Positions 28,206-38,600 are shown, numbered from the stretch's first letter. The stretch: DNA of 64,000 bases from Acidobacteriota bacterium (GCA_003165465.1 PLUM01000069.1:25018-89017); one strand, 5' to 3'. Numbers and translations: made by a program. Notes: generated from the letters alone by a model not told the origin.

Positions 28206-28764
28206 TTTACTGCCTCCTCATTTCATGGACGGAAGCCAACTTCCACGTTCGGCGCAAAGTAACGCCTTCTTGTATTCCCCCGTCCATACCTAACTTTATA
28301 TTTACTCGTGCCGCGCTTTTGCGTATGTGACTGGGCACACACTTACAGGTGGTAGGCGTCACCAGACAGAATCGCCAATTCAAAACTGCGGCATCCCCAT
28401 TACGAAAATCAGGTTCACGGATGGAGATGCATCCCACTATGGGCTTGAGCTGTCATCCAATCGCCCTGCATAAAGTCTCACTGCTACCTGCCAACTCGCG
28501 AACTCATACCGCGAGGGGAATCACGACCTCAATCATTGGACAAGGCACCCGTGTGCTACCCACTCCCCCGGCACCACTTATTTTTCTTCGTTTCCCTGGC
28601 GGGCGTTTACAGTCCGTCATCTAGCAGACCCTGTACAAACCACCGATTGACATTGATTTCAGGCAGGCATAGGATTTCTTCGGGCTGGCATTTCTGGCTG
28701 TTGCACATCCAAATATCTGAAGATCACTCGACCCCGGCCCGGACGCCGAAGGAGATCAGCCGTT
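28206..28764. other. 559-bp gap between divergent genes
   Basis: Upstream region shared by the sortase cassette (minus) and haem-propeller 2 (plus). No ORF with a ribosome site, tRNA or clear hairpin was found; it must hold both promoters. Confidence 0.5.
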
Positions 28765-30942
28765 ATGAACAGTAAAATTTCGTATTTCACACTTGTGGCG
28801 ATCGCTTTGGCCACTCTGCTGGGCGTTGCGCGTACCGCCCGCACGGCGGGCAAACCTGCCGCGGAAATCAAGATTGTCGCCGACGACATCGGCGGCGTGG
28901 TCACCAGCTCGAAAGGTCCGGAAGCCGGCGTCTGGGTGATCGCTGAAACCAAGGATCTGCCCACCGGCTATCGCAAAATTGTCGTCACCGACGATCAGGG
29001 CCGCTACGTGATTCCCGAGCTTCCGAAGGCGACGTACGACGTCTGGGTGCGCGGCTACGGCCTCGTGGATTCGCCCAAGGTGAAAGCCGCGCCCGGAAAA
29101 ATGCTCAACCTGACGGCCGTGATCGCGCCCGACGCGCGTGCGGCTGCGGACTATTATCCCGCCGCCTACTGGTATTCCCTGCTGCACATTCCGCCGAAGA
29201 GCGATTTCCCCGGCACGGGTGAAAAAGGAAACGGCATCTCCGAGCGCATCAAGGACCAGGGCAACTGGGTGGAACTGGTGAAGACCGACGGCTGCGAAGC
29301 CTGCCATCAGCTAGGCGACAAAGCCACGCGCACCATTCCCTCCACGCTCGGCGCGTTCGATAATTCCTCCGCCGCATGGGACCGCCGCATTCAGTCCGCG
29401 CAGGTCGGCAGCATGATGAGCGCCGTCGCGACGCGCATGGGCCGCAAGCGCACACTGGCCGAATACGGCGACTGGACCGACCGCATCAAGGCCGGCGAAC
29501 TGCCGCCCGCTCCTCCGCGCCCGGAAGGCATGGAGCGCAACGTCGTCATCACCCAGTGGGACTGGGCCGGTCCAAAGGAATATTTCCACGACGAAATTTC
29601 CGTGGACCGCCGGAATCCGAGTTCCAACCCGAACGGCCTCGTTTACGGCGTTCACGAAGACAGCTCGGACTTCATGACCGTCTTGGATCCGACCAAGAAC
29701 TCGTTTACCCAGGTTGCGATCCCATACAAACCGGGCACTCCCATGTACGAGCCGGAAGAACTGCTGGAACCTTCGCCGTATTGGGGAACAGAGCAGGTTG
29801 CCGTCTCGCACGTCTCGGCGCACAGCCTGATGATGGATTCCAAGGGCCGCATCTGGACCGCAGGCGCCACGCGCGCCCCGGAAAATCCGGCCTACTGCCA
29901 AAAGGGATCGAGCCTCGAATCGGCGCTCGTGCTTCCGCTGAAGAACAGCTCGCGGCAGACGAACGTCTACGATCCCAAGACCGGGAAATGGGACTTCGTC
30001 GATCTGTGCACCAGCTCGCAGCACCTGATGTTTGCCGAGGACGCGAACAATACCCTCTGGTTCAGCAATCCCGGCGGCGATAACGTTGGCTGGCTGAATA
30101 CGAAAATGTGGGATGAAACGCACGACGCCGAAAAATCGCAGGGCTGGACGCCATTCGTCCTCGACACCAACGGCAACGGCAAGCGGGACGAATACACCGA
30201 GCCCGGCCAGCCGATGGACCCCAATAAGGACATGCGCATCAAGGTGGGTTTCTACGCCGTAAACCCAAGCCCGTTGGACGGCTCGCTCTGGGGTACGGTT
30301 CTGGGCTTCCCCGGCGCCATCGTTCGCCTGGTGCCTGGTTCGGACCCGGCGCGCACTGCGCTTGCGGAAATCTACGAAGTACCGTGGAACAACCCGAAAG
30401 CGCCCGTGCAGGGCTTTTCTCCGCGCGGCATGGACATCACCCGCGATGGCGTAATCTGGACCGTTCTCTCCAGCGGACACTTCGCCAGCTTTGACCGCCG
30501 CAAGTGCAAGGGCCCGCTCAACGGCCCTACGGCCACCGGCCAGCACTGCCCCGAAGGCTGGACGCTATACCGCACGCCCGGCCCGTCCTTCCAGGGCACC
30601 ACGGAATACGGCAGCGCCGACACCAACTACTACAACTGGGTCGACCAGTTCAATGTGTTCGGCCTGGGCAAGGACACTCCGATCGCCACCGCGAACGGCA
30701 CGGATGCGCTCGAAGCCCTCGACCCCAAGACCGGAAAGTTCCTCGTGATGCGCGTTCCCTACCCCATGGGCTTCTTCGCCAAGAGCATGGACGGACGCAT
30801 CGACGATCCCAAGGCCGGCTGGAAAGGCCGGGGAATCTGGTCCACATACGCCACGCGCACGCCCTGGCACCTCGAAGGCGGCAAGGGCACCACCAGCAAG
30901 GCCGTGAAGTTCCAGTTGCGGCCCGATCCGCTCGCGAACTAA
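28765..30942 (+). CDS. regulatory domain-haem-propeller fusion protein 2
   Basis: Exported 725-aa protein built like 19625-21322: signal peptide (MNSKISYFTLVAIALATLLG), carboxypeptidase-regulatory-like domain (IGGVVTSSKGPEAGVWVIAE), a single c-type haem motif GCEACHQLG near residue 178, and a long propeller with segments such as TVLDPTKNSFTQVAIPY, VYDPKTGKWDFVDLC and ALDPKTGKFLVMRVPY. It is 160 residues longer than the paralogue, mostly in the propeller. Extra cysteines (YCQKGSS, KCKGP, QHCPEG) may form disulfides. Strong terminator downstream. Function unknown; a periplasmic redox-linked enzyme is a guess. Confidence 0.82.
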   Translation: MNSKISYFTLVAIALATLLGVARTARTAGKPAAEIKIVADDIGGVVTSSKGPEAGVWVIAETKDLPTGYRKIVVTDDQGRYVIPELPKATYDVWVRGYGLVDSPKVKAAPGKMLNLTAVIAPDARAAADYYPAAYWYSLLHIPPKSDFPGTGEKGNGISERIKDQGNWVELVKTDGCEACHQLGDKATRTIPSTLGAFDNSSAAWDRRIQSAQVGSMMSAVATRMGRKRTLAEYGDWTDRIKAGELPPAPPRPEGMERNVVITQWDWAGPKEYFHDEISVDRRNPSSNPNGLVYGVHEDSSDFMTVLDPTKNSFTQVAIPYKPGTPMYEPEELLEPSPYWGTEQVAVSHVSAHSLMMDSKGRIWTAGATRAPENPAYCQKGSSLESALVLPLKNSSRQTNVYDPKTGKWDFVDLCTSSQHLMFAEDANNTLWFSNPGGDNVGWLNTKMWDETHDAEKSQGWTPFVLDTNGNGKRDEYTEPGQPMDPNKDMRIKVGFYAVNPSPLDGSLWGTVLGFPGAIVRLVPGSDPARTALAEIYEVPWNNPKAPVQGFSPRGMDITRDGVIWTVLSSGHFASFDRRKCKGPLNGPTATGQHCPEGWTLYRTPGPSFQGTTEYGSADTNYYNWVDQFNVFGLGKDTPIATANGTDALEALDPKTGKFLVMRVPYPMGFFAKSMDGRIDDPKAGWKGRGIWSTYATRTPWHLEGGKGTTSKAVKFQLRPDPLAN

Positions 30943-30964
30943 ATTAAGTTAGTTTTCAAACAAA

Positions 30965-31003
30965 ACGCCCGGAGGCCGCAAGCCAGCCTCCGGGCGTTTT
31001 TTT
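30965..31003 (+). terminator. intrinsic terminator of haem-propeller 2
   Basis: 12-bp perfect stem ACGCCCGGAGGC/GCCTCCGGGCGT with a 9-nt loop followed by seven Ts, 22 nt after the stop. Confidence 0.93.
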
Positions 31004-31044
31004 AATCTTGTGCCGTTGGGTATGACACCGGATATGACGTTGAG

Positions 31045-31095
31045 TTTGAAGTTGGGAGCCCCATACTTGCGCCTTTTGCAAGGGTGGGGGAATGA
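31045..31095. repeat. family F repeat, copy 1
   Basis: Contains AGCCCCATACTTGCGCCTTT TGCAAGGGTGGG; related copies at 32003, 45639 and 56798. The core GCGCCTTTTGC is flanked by a short inverted repeat. Confidence 0.6.
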
Positions 31096-31125
31096 CATCC
31101 AACTTTGGATGTATACTCAGACTTA

Positions 31126-31797
31126 ATGAACGTGAGTAGCTTATACCGACCTGCTTCGCCCCTTGCCCGTACACTGCGAATCCACGTGATTGTCCTGGAC
31201 CTCTGCATTTTTTTGTCGCTGAACGCTCTGGCTTTTGACTCCGAGCTTCAGCCGGAAGAAGTTCGCGAGGCGTACTCTCTGGGCCAAACGAGCAACCACG
31301 AAGAACTTAAGGAATTCCTGAGCAAATACAAATACGACTTGCCATATCCCGCTGACAATCCCGTGGTGGACGTGCAATCGGTGGAATTCCAAACGCCGTA
31401 CGAACAAATCGTTTTGCGATCCATGCGCAACAGCTACAGCAAATTCCAAGCCGATGAGGACTACCAGGCGAACCCCGGGCTGCTCATTGTGCGCGTCCAG
31501 ATTTCTCTCAAGCTAAACTATGTCGGCCCCATACCGCCCGCTGACGGCTTCAAGGTCTCCGTTTCTCAAGCGGAACCGATCGCTCCGCGAAAAACGGCCA
31601 GCACGTTGCTTTGCAATCCATCCCCTTATGGCGAACAAGCAATGGGTTCCGATTGCACAATCAACCTGATCTACCTGCGCGAGATTCTTCTGTCCTTCAA
31701 TGCCCGTCAGTTCGCGCCCGGCGTCGCAAGCGTCAAAGTCAAAACTCCCGATGGGCAAACGATACAAACGAAATTCAACCTCGACGAACTAAAATAA
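31126..31797 (+). CDS. hypothetical exported protein
   Basis: Unrecognised protein of 223 aa. I prefer ATG 31126 over 31105; neither has a strong ribosome site, and a TATACT box lies just upstream of 31126. A hydrophobic segment (HVIVLDLCIFLSLNALAF) looks like a signal peptide. The mature part is mixed alpha/beta with a C-terminal strand-rich region (LLIVRVQISLKLNYVGPIPP, ASVKVKTPDGQTIQTKFNL). Two cysteines (LLCNPSP, SDCTIN) may pair. Flanked by repeats, with no operon partner. Confidence 0.65.
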   Translation: MNVSSLYRPASPLARTLRIHVIVLDLCIFLSLNALAFDSELQPEEVREAYSLGQTSNHEELKEFLSKYKYDLPYPADNPVVDVQSVEFQTPYEQIVLRSMRNSYSKFQADEDYQANPGLLIVRVQISLKLNYVGPIPPADGFKVSVSQAEPIAPRKTASTLLCNPSPYGEQAMGSDCTINLIYLREILLSFNARQFAPGVASVKVKTPDGQTIQTKFNLDELK

Positions 31798-31866
31798 ACA
31801 TTGGGCAGGGAGGCGAGCCTCCAAGTGGCGTAGCCTTCACAGGCTGCGGGAAAAGTCCCCCAGACC

Positions 31867-31957
31867 TTCTGTCATTCCGAGCGAAGCGAGGAATCTCTCT
31901 TTCTTTTCTAGGGCCTAGAGCGAAGAGAGATTCCTCGCTTCGCTCGGAATGACAGAA
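31867..31957. repeat. family C inverted repeat, copy 1
   Basis: About 35-nt arms TGTCATTCCGAGCGAAGCGA... and the complement ending GCTCGGAATGACAGAA, with a ~20-nt centre. Copy 2 is at 45784-45863. Confidence 0.9.
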
Positions 31958-32002
31958 TTAGGGAGTTTTTCCGCAGCCTGTTTGACGCTGGATGTGATCC
32001 TG

Positions 32003-32056
32003 GGTTGGAAGTGGGTGCCCCATCCCTGCGCCTTTTGCAAGGGTGGGAATTTTGAC
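32003..32056. repeat. family F repeat, copy 2
   Basis: GGGTGCCCCATCCCTGCGCC then TTTTGCAAGGGTGGG; same layout as 31045-31095. Confidence 0.6.
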
Positions 32057-32129
32057 TTGTCTGTCCAGAAAAACGATAAAGATCGAACACCTTTAAACAC
32101 AACGACCAACTTCCGTTCCTCTACTTCCT

Positions 32130-32816
32130 TTACTTCTTCTCCACAAACAGCGATGGATAATGCTTGCGCAGGTTTTCGACCTTTGGATAGTCGTTGATCA
32201 CGATGTACATGTTTTCGGGATGGAGGTCCATGTAGCCCTGGTGATACTCCTCGGCGGGATGGAACGCTTCGAGCGGAACGATTTGCGTGACGATCGGCTG
32301 CCCAAAAACTTTTGCCGCGTCCAGTTGCCTGACGTAGGACTCGGCGATTCGCTTCTGGTTTTCGGACGTGTAAAAAATCGCGGAGCGGTACTGCGTGCCG
32401 TGGTCGGGCCCTTGCCGGTTAAGTTGCGTGGGATCGTGCGCGACGGAGAAAAATACTTTCAGGATTTGTCCGAACGAAATCCGCGATGGATCGAAAATAA
32501 TTTGCACGGCCTCGGCGTGTCCCGTGCGGCCCGAGCACACTTTTTCGTACGTCGCCGTGTTGGCCGCGCCTCCCGAATAGCCGGAAGTGGAGCGGACAAC
32601 GCCCTTCAATCGCTCAAACACCGCCTGAATTCCCCAGAAGCAGCCGCCCGCAACCACAGCCGTCTCCTCGCCCTTGGCCGCGGCCAGCGGACCGTCCGCC
32701 GCGGGATCGGGCAGCGCCACCACATCGCTCGACGAGTTGCAGCTCGCTCCCCCGCCAAAGGGCAGCAGCACGGACAGCACCCCAAGGCTCCGAACGATTG
32801 TGGTCAGCGTCAGCAT
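32130..32816 (-). CDS. msrA: peptide methionine sulfoxide reductase MsrA, exported
   Basis: Reduces methionine-S-sulfoxide in proteins. The catalytic motif GGCFWGIQAVFERLKGV, the STSGYSGG segment and DHGTQYRSAIFY are all present. Start at ATG 32816, with GAGG 9 nt upstream; the track's extra seven residues are unlikely. The N-terminus has a hydrophobic signal ending in GGASC, which suggests a lipoprotein, so the enzyme probably works in the envelope. The C-terminus HPENMYIVINDYPKVENLRK is typical. Single gene; family A repeat upstream. Confidence 0.94.
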   Translation of the reverse strand: MLTLTTIVRSLGVLSVLLPFGGGASCNSSSDVVALPDPAADGPLAAAKGEETAVVAGGCFWGIQAVFERLKGVVRSTSGYSGGAANTATYEKVCSGRTGHAEAVQIIFDPSRISFGQILKVFFSVAHDPTQLNRQGPDHGTQYRSAIFYTSENQKRIAESYVRQLDAAKVFGQPIVTQIVPLEAFHPAEEYHQGYMDLHPENMYIVINDYPKVENLRKHYPSLFVEKK

Positions 32817-32841
32817 GGCGCAATTCCTCCGATGCATTATT

Positions 32842-32920
32842 TGGCACAGGCTTCAGCCTGTGTGGTTTTCATGCGCGGCAAGCGAAAGTCAAAAGAACAC
32901 AGGCTGAAGCCTGTGCTACT
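32842..32920 (-). repeat. family A repeat, copy 6
   Basis: GGCACAGGCTTCAGCCTGTG, core GGTTTTCATGCGCGGCAAGC then GAAAGTCAAAAG, so reversed relative to copy 1. Confidence 0.9.
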
Positions 32921-32933
32921 AAAAACCAAACGA

Positions 32934-33821
32934 TTATTGCGCGATCGCGACTATCTTCTTCACGCCGGGCGTGCGCGCGGGTTTTCCCGCTGCGCCTCCG
33001 CCGGCGGCTTCCTTCACGATCTGGGCGGCAATCTTTCCGCTCACGGGACACTCGCTATCGTTCACACGACATTGCGAAACCGTCAAATTGCATCCGCAGG
33101 TGCAGCCTTCCGAGTTCATACGACGAAGCGCGCGCTTCTTCTGTTCAGCGGTCAGGCCCTTGAAGCTAACGCCGGGCAATTCCGTCGCGTTGGCGGCATT
33201 CTTCAGGAACACCTGCCCCACATCGTCGAACGTCTCGACGCGCGCATCCGTTGGCAGGCCCAGGAGCGCGCGAATCTCCCGGCGATACGATGCAATCGCG
33301 TACAGCCCGCTATGCTTCTGCACGACCCGTCCCTGCGTATCGATCAGAAACGATGTGGGCAGCGCGGGAACGCCGCCGTAGGACTCGATCAACTCCGGCG
33401 TGGACATCACGACCGGGTAGGTCATTCCCTTCCGCTGCGAGAACTTCAAAACTTTTTCCGGCGGGTCGTCGTCTTCCGAAATTCCGACGATCTCCAGCCT
33501 GTCGCCGAACTCTTTTTTCAGCTCGATGAGTTCCGGAATTTCCTCGCGGCAGGGCGGGCACCACGTGGCCCAGAAATTCACGAGCACTACTTTTCCAGGC
33601 CAGTTGTCCTTGGTCACGGGTTTCCCAGCGAGGTCCAGGGCTTGCATGGGCGGCGCCATTTCCGGATTTTTTACGAAGCGAATCACCGGAGCGCTGGCGT
33701 CCTCGTCGCGCGCGGCAGGCGTGGCAGCAAGCGTGCGCGGAGGCATCGCACGCGCGGCCGCCAAGAGGGCCAGAGCCGCTACAGCTACAAACGCGAGACC
33801 GCGTATATACATTTTGAACAT
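32934..33821 (-). CDS. TlpA-like periplasmic thiol-disulfide protein with C-terminal Cys cluster
   Basis: Exported thioredoxin-fold protein of 295 aa. Start set at ATG 33821 (MFKMYIRG), preceded by GGAAG; the track start 33977 lies inside a family A repeat, and its first ~40 residues are repeat translation. After a signal anchor comes the AhpC/TSA-TlpA domain with VVLVNFWATWCPPCREEIPEL (WCPPC) and GVPALPTSFLIDTQGRVV. A C-terminal region of about 60 residues holds GCTCGCNLTVSQC and SECPVSG, five or six cysteines that could bind metal. Cytochrome maturation or copper handling are possible roles; none is proven. Confidence 0.85.
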   Translation of the reverse strand: MFKMYIRGLAFVAVAALALLAAARAMPPRTLAATPAARDEDASAPVIRFVKNPEMAPPMQALDLAGKPVTKDNWPGKVVLVNFWATWCPPCREEIPELIELKKEFGDRLEIVGISEDDDPPEKVLKFSQRKGMTYPVVMSTPELIESYGGVPALPTSFLIDTQGRVVQKHSGLYAIASYRREIRALLGLPTDARVETFDDVGQVFLKNAANATELPGVSFKGLTAEQKKRALRRMNSEGCTCGCNLTVSQCRVNDSECPVSGKIAAQIVKEAAGGGAAGKPARTPGVKKIVAIAQ

Positions 33822-33886
33822 GGCGACTTCCGCCATTATGGCGTGGCGCCGCGCGCAAAACAAGCCTTGGCGGTGCTCTGCTTTGG

Positions 33887-33997
33887 GTGGCACAGGCTTC
33901 AGCCTGTGTGGTTTTGATTTGGGGCAGGCTAAAGTCAAAAGAACACAGACTGAAGTCTGTGCCACGTAAAACCGCACAGGCAGAGTCCCTGTGCTAC
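33887..33997 (-). repeat. family A repeat copy 7 plus short hairpin
   Basis: 33887-33965: GTGGCACAGGCTTCAGCCTG, core GGTTTTGATTTGGGGCAGGC then AAAGTCAAAAG, right arm CACAGACTGAAGTCTGTGCC with compensating changes that keep the stem. 33975-33993 adds the mini-hairpin CACAGGCAGAGTCCCTGTG. Confidence 0.88.
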
Positions 33998-34012
33998 TTT
34001 TCCAGACCGAAT

Positions 34013-35602
34013 TTATTTTGCGGACACGATATCTTTTGCGTGTCCCGTGAGCCGCATGATGTGCAATCCGCTGCCTGCGCGGTCCGCGCTGTAGATCAGG
34101 CCGCGATCGTCCACCTCAACGTTGTTCGTTTCAATGACTTTTTGGCACGCGGACGTAATCTTGGGATCGCCGGCCAGATGGCTCACTCCATCCTCAGGAC
34201 AGAAGGACATCGTGTAATTGTTCGGAGCGGGAATGAAGTAGGCGACTTCCTGCACGGCAAACGGATCGCGAATATCGAAAACGCGCGTGCCCGCATTGAA
34301 CCAGGAAAAAATCGCAATCTTCCCGTAATATGGGGGATAAAACGATTCGGCCACCGCATGGGTGCCGAACCGTCCGCCCCGGCCGCAATAATCTCCCGGA
34401 TTTTCCGGCACGCGAAACGTCGCGATCGGCCATGGGGTGACTTCGTTGGTGATGTCCACCAGAAACGCCAGGTGCGGCCCCGCGCGATCTCCACTGGGGC
34501 CCGGCGAGCAATGATCGCCTCGCGCCGCTTCCGACGGGACAATCAGCAAGTCCCGCTTCTTGAGCGCGGCATGGCCCTGAAATTCAGGGATCGGTTCGCC
34601 AAAGATGGGAAACGTCGTGTGCGCGCCCTGGTCGGGTGACATCGTAAGGAATCCCACCTGCGGCGCGAGCATCTCCTCCGTCGTCGGCTTCTTGGGATTC
34701 TCAAACGCGGTCAGGAGCTTCTTTCGATCCAGAATCTGAATCACGCCGTTCGCTCCCGTACCGTAGGCCGCATACACTCGATTCTTGGCCTCCCCGGCCG
34801 AAACCATCCCGTGAATGGCGATGCCTTCCACCACGCCTTCGTGGGACGTTGCGCCGGGTTGCTGGCCAAGCAATCCGAAGTCGCGAATGTAGACGGGCTT
34901 CGCCGGGTCGCTCAGGTCGTAAATTTTCATGTGCTGGCCCTTCCAGCCTTCGGCCGGCGCATTCGCAACCAGATAAGCGATCCCCGTATCGCACTCCCAC
35001 CAGCTCTTGTGCGTGTGATCGAGCTGATCCACGATGAGCGTGAGCCGCGCCGGGTGGGCCGGATCGGTGACGTCATAAATTTCCTGCGCCTTCGATCCAA
35101 GAGGCCGCAACAGATACCATTTGCCGCGCACTCCATGCGGCAAAACGCTCCCGCTGCACACGCGCACCATCTGCGCCCCGCCCGCCTCTTCGCCTGTCTC
35201 CGTTGAACCGGGTATATGCGCGAGGTACTTGGGTTTCGCGGGGTCGGTCACATCGACTATCGAAGTTCCGTTCGGCTCCACGGCGCCCGTGAGCGGATTC
35301 ATCGCGCTGCCCGTGTGGTGGCCGACATAAGCGATTTCACGGCCGCCCTCGTTGATGATGATCGGCTGATACGCCGAGCGGCCCTGCAGATCGCTGAAGC
35401 CTGCCAATTCCATGTTCCACTGAGATTGCTGATCGGAAGGGTTGGGAGACGGCTCCTGAGCGGCCGGCTCTCCGGTCAAAGCAATCGCCGGGATTGCCGT
35501 TCCGTCCGGCGGGTAGTTCTGCGCCATGGAGGCCAGAGGGACCGCCGCCAGCAAAAGCGGCAAAAATAGATGGAAAATCCTGCCATTGCTTTTGTGTCTC
35601 AC
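34013..35602 (-). CDS. secreted LVIVD-type propeller protein
   Basis: Exported protein of 529 aa. A signal peptide (ends VPLASMAQN) is followed by blades of the LVIVD type, such as GTSIVDVTDPAKPKYLAHIP, QEIYDVTDPAHPARLTLI, MKIYDLSDPAKPVYIRDFG and TRVFDIRDPFAVQEVAYF. The later part holds DNA-independent turns with many G and P and two possible Cys pairs. No active-site motif is seen. Similar proteins are abundant in Acidobacteriota and are thought to bind at the cell surface; the function is unassigned. It lies downstream of the RND permease after 80 bp. Confidence 0.82.
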   Translation of the reverse strand: MRHKSNGRIFHLFLPLLLAAVPLASMAQNYPPDGTAIPAIALTGEPAAQEPSPNPSDQQSQWNMELAGFSDLQGRSAYQPIIINEGGREIAYVGHHTGSAMNPLTGAVEPNGTSIVDVTDPAKPKYLAHIPGSTETGEEAGGAQMVRVCSGSVLPHGVRGKWYLLRPLGSKAQEIYDVTDPAHPARLTLIVDQLDHTHKSWWECDTGIAYLVANAPAEGWKGQHMKIYDLSDPAKPVYIRDFGLLGQQPGATSHEGVVEGIAIHGMVSAGEAKNRVYAAYGTGANGVIQILDRKKLLTAFENPKKPTTEEMLAPQVGFLTMSPDQGAHTTFPIFGEPIPEFQGHAALKKRDLLIVPSEAARGDHCSPGPSGDRAGPHLAFLVDITNEVTPWPIATFRVPENPGDYCGRGGRFGTHAVAESFYPPYYGKIAIFSWFNAGTRVFDIRDPFAVQEVAYFIPAPNNYTMSFCPEDGVSHLAGDPKITSACQKVIETNNVEVDDRGLIYSADRAGSGLHIMRLTGHAKDIVSAK

Positions 35603-35682
35603 GATTTAATCTCCCTTAGTTATCCGTTTTCTATACTGCGCGGGTTGCGTTCGCCACGCACGGTTATCGCGATCAATTGTCG

Positions 35683-38600
35683 CTAGGTTAGCGACGGGCC
35701 CTTGAGGGATGCGGGAGTTGCCGGCGCTTCGCCGGGAATTGCGCGCGCGTGCTTGCGGCGGCGGAAGCGCTGTTGCAGGCGGTCCATGTACAGGTAGATC
35801 ACCGGGGTCGTGTACAGGGTGAGGGCCTGGCTGACCATCAATCCTCCGACGATGCTGATGCCGAGAGGCCGGCGCAATTCCGAACCCGTGCCGCTCGCCA
35901 GAGCCAGCGGCAGGCCGCCAAACAGCGCCGCCATCGTCGTCATCATGATAGGACGGAAACGCAAGAGGCACGCCTGATAGATGGATTCCTCGGGCGTTTT
36001 TCCGGAGCGCTCGGCATCCAGCGCAAAATCGATCATCATGATGGCGTTCTTCTTCACAATGCCGATCAACAGAACGATTCCGATGAGCGCGATCACCGTC
36101 AAATCGGCGTGAAACGCCATCAACGCCAGAAGCGCTCCGACGCCCGCCGAGGGCAGCGTCGAGAGAATTGTGACCGGATGAATGTAACTTTCGTACAGAA
36201 TTCCCAGTACGATGTAGACGGCGACGAGCGCGGCCAGAATCAGCCACGGCTGGCTCGACAGCGACGACTGGAAGGCCTGCGCGTTTCCCTGGAACGTCGG
36301 ATGAATATCCGATGGAAGTCCCATCTGCAAAACGGCCGATTCGATGTCGGTCACCGCGTCACCCAGAGCAACTCCCTCGGCCAGGTTGAATGAAATCGTG
36401 ACGGCGGGAAATTGTCCCTGGTGGTTTACGGCGAGCGCCGTATTCTTTGTCTCATAGTGCGTGAAAGCGCTCAAGGGCACCTGGGTTCCACTCGATGACC
36501 GCGCGTAGAGGCCCTGAATCGCATCCGTGCTATTCCGGAAGGCCGAATCGACTTCCATCACCACGTGATACTGATTCAACTGCGTGTAGATCGTGGACAC
36601 CTGTCGCTGGCCGAATGCGTCGTAAAGCGTGTTGTCGATGGTCGACGGAGAAATTCCCAGCCGCGACGCCGTGTCGCGGTCGATCACCAGCGTGGCTTGC
36701 AGGCCGCGCGTCTGCTGGTCGCTGGCAATGTCCCGCAAACGGGGCAACTGCCGCATCTTCGCCTCGATGCGCGGCGCCCATTGCTGCAGGTCGTTGAGAT
36801 TTTCGCTCGACAGCGTGTACTGGTATTGCGAACTGCTGATGCGCCCGCCCACCGTGATGTCCTGATACGCGCGCAGGAACATCGTGGCGCCGGGAACCAC
36901 CGCGAGCTTGCGCCTCATGCGCGCGATGACCTGATCCACGGTGACATCGCGCTGGCCAATGGGTTTCAGTTCCACCTGCATGCGGCCGGTATTTTCCGCA
37001 CCGCCGCCCGTGTTCGCCGCCATGGCCTTTACGGCTGGATCCTTCATGACGATGTCCATGTATTCCTTCAGCTTGTCCTGCATCACGGGAAAGGAAGTAT
37101 CCTGCGCCGCCAGGATATTTCCGGCCATCAGACCGGTATCCTGCTGCGGGAAGAAACCTTTTGGAATCACGATGTACAGGTAGACGCTGAGGCAGAGTGT
37201 CGCGCCCGTCAGGACCAGCATGAAGGGCTGGTGGCGCAGCACCCAGCGCAGGCCGCGCGCATAGGTGTCCACGCTCCATTGAAATACGCGCTCGCTCGCC
37301 AGATACAGTTTCCCGCGCTTCATGTCCTTTTCCGATTTCAGGAAATGGGCGCACATCATGGGCGTGGTGGTAAGCGACACGCACAGCGAAACGGCAATCG
37401 CCACGCTCAGCGTGATGGCGAATTCGCGGAACAGACGCCCGATGATTCCGCCCATCAGCAGCAGCGGAATGAACACGGCGATCAGCGAAACGCTCATGGA
37501 CAGGACCGTGAATCCGATTTCGCGAGATCCCTTCATCGCCGCGGCCATCGGCGTTTCGCCTTCCTCCAGATAGCGCGTGATGTTCTCGATCACGACAATG
37601 GCGTCGTCCACCACAAATCCCGTGCAGATCGCCAGCGCCATGAGCGAAAGATTGTCCAGGCTGTAATCGAGCAGGTACATCACACCAAACGTTCCGACGA
37701 TGGACAGCGGCACGGCAATGCTGGGAATGATCGTCGCCCAGAGATTGCGCAGAAACAGAAAAATAACCAGCACCACGAGCGCGACGGTCAACAACAGCGT
37801 CATTTCGATATCTTTTACCGACGCGCGAATCGTCGTGGTGCGGTCGAACGTGGGAATCAAGTTGACCGATGGAGGAATCGAGGCCTTCAGTTCCGGCATC
37901 AGCGCCGCGATACGGTCCACCGTCTCGATGATGTTCGCGCCGGGCTGCCGGCCAATCCCGATAACCACGGCGGGCTTGCCGTTGGCATATCCCGCATTTC
38001 GTATGTCTTCGATTCCCTCGGTGACTTTCGCGATGTCGCTGAGCCGCACCGGACCGCCGTTTCGGTACGCCACGATTAATGGCGCGTACTGCTCGGGCTT
38101 CAGAAGCTGGTCAGTGGTATACAGCGTCCAGCGGTTGGACGAATCTTCCAGATTCCCTTTTGGAGTGTTCGCGTTCGCCGACTGCAGAGCGCTTCGCACC
38201 GCCTCCAAACTAATTCCATAGTGCGCCAGTGCGTTGGGATTCACGTCCACGCGGACCGCCGGTTTGGCTCCCCCGTAGGTGTTGACTTGTCCCACGCCAT
38301 CGACCTGCGATATTTTTTGCGCCAGAATGGAATCGGATAAATCGTACAGGTGGCTTCGGGGAATCGTGTCCGAGGAGACGGCCAAATCCAGGATGTCGGT
38401 TTCCGCCGGATTAATTCTGCGATACCAGGGCAGGCTGGGAAGATTGGTGGGCAGTTGTCCGGCGGCTGCGTTAATCGCGGCCTGCACGTCGCGCGACGCC
38501 GCGTTAATGTCCCGGTCGAGGTCAAACTGGAGCGTGATACTCGTGCTGCCCAGCTGGCTCGTGGACGTCATCTGCGTGACGCCCGCAATGCGCCCAAACT

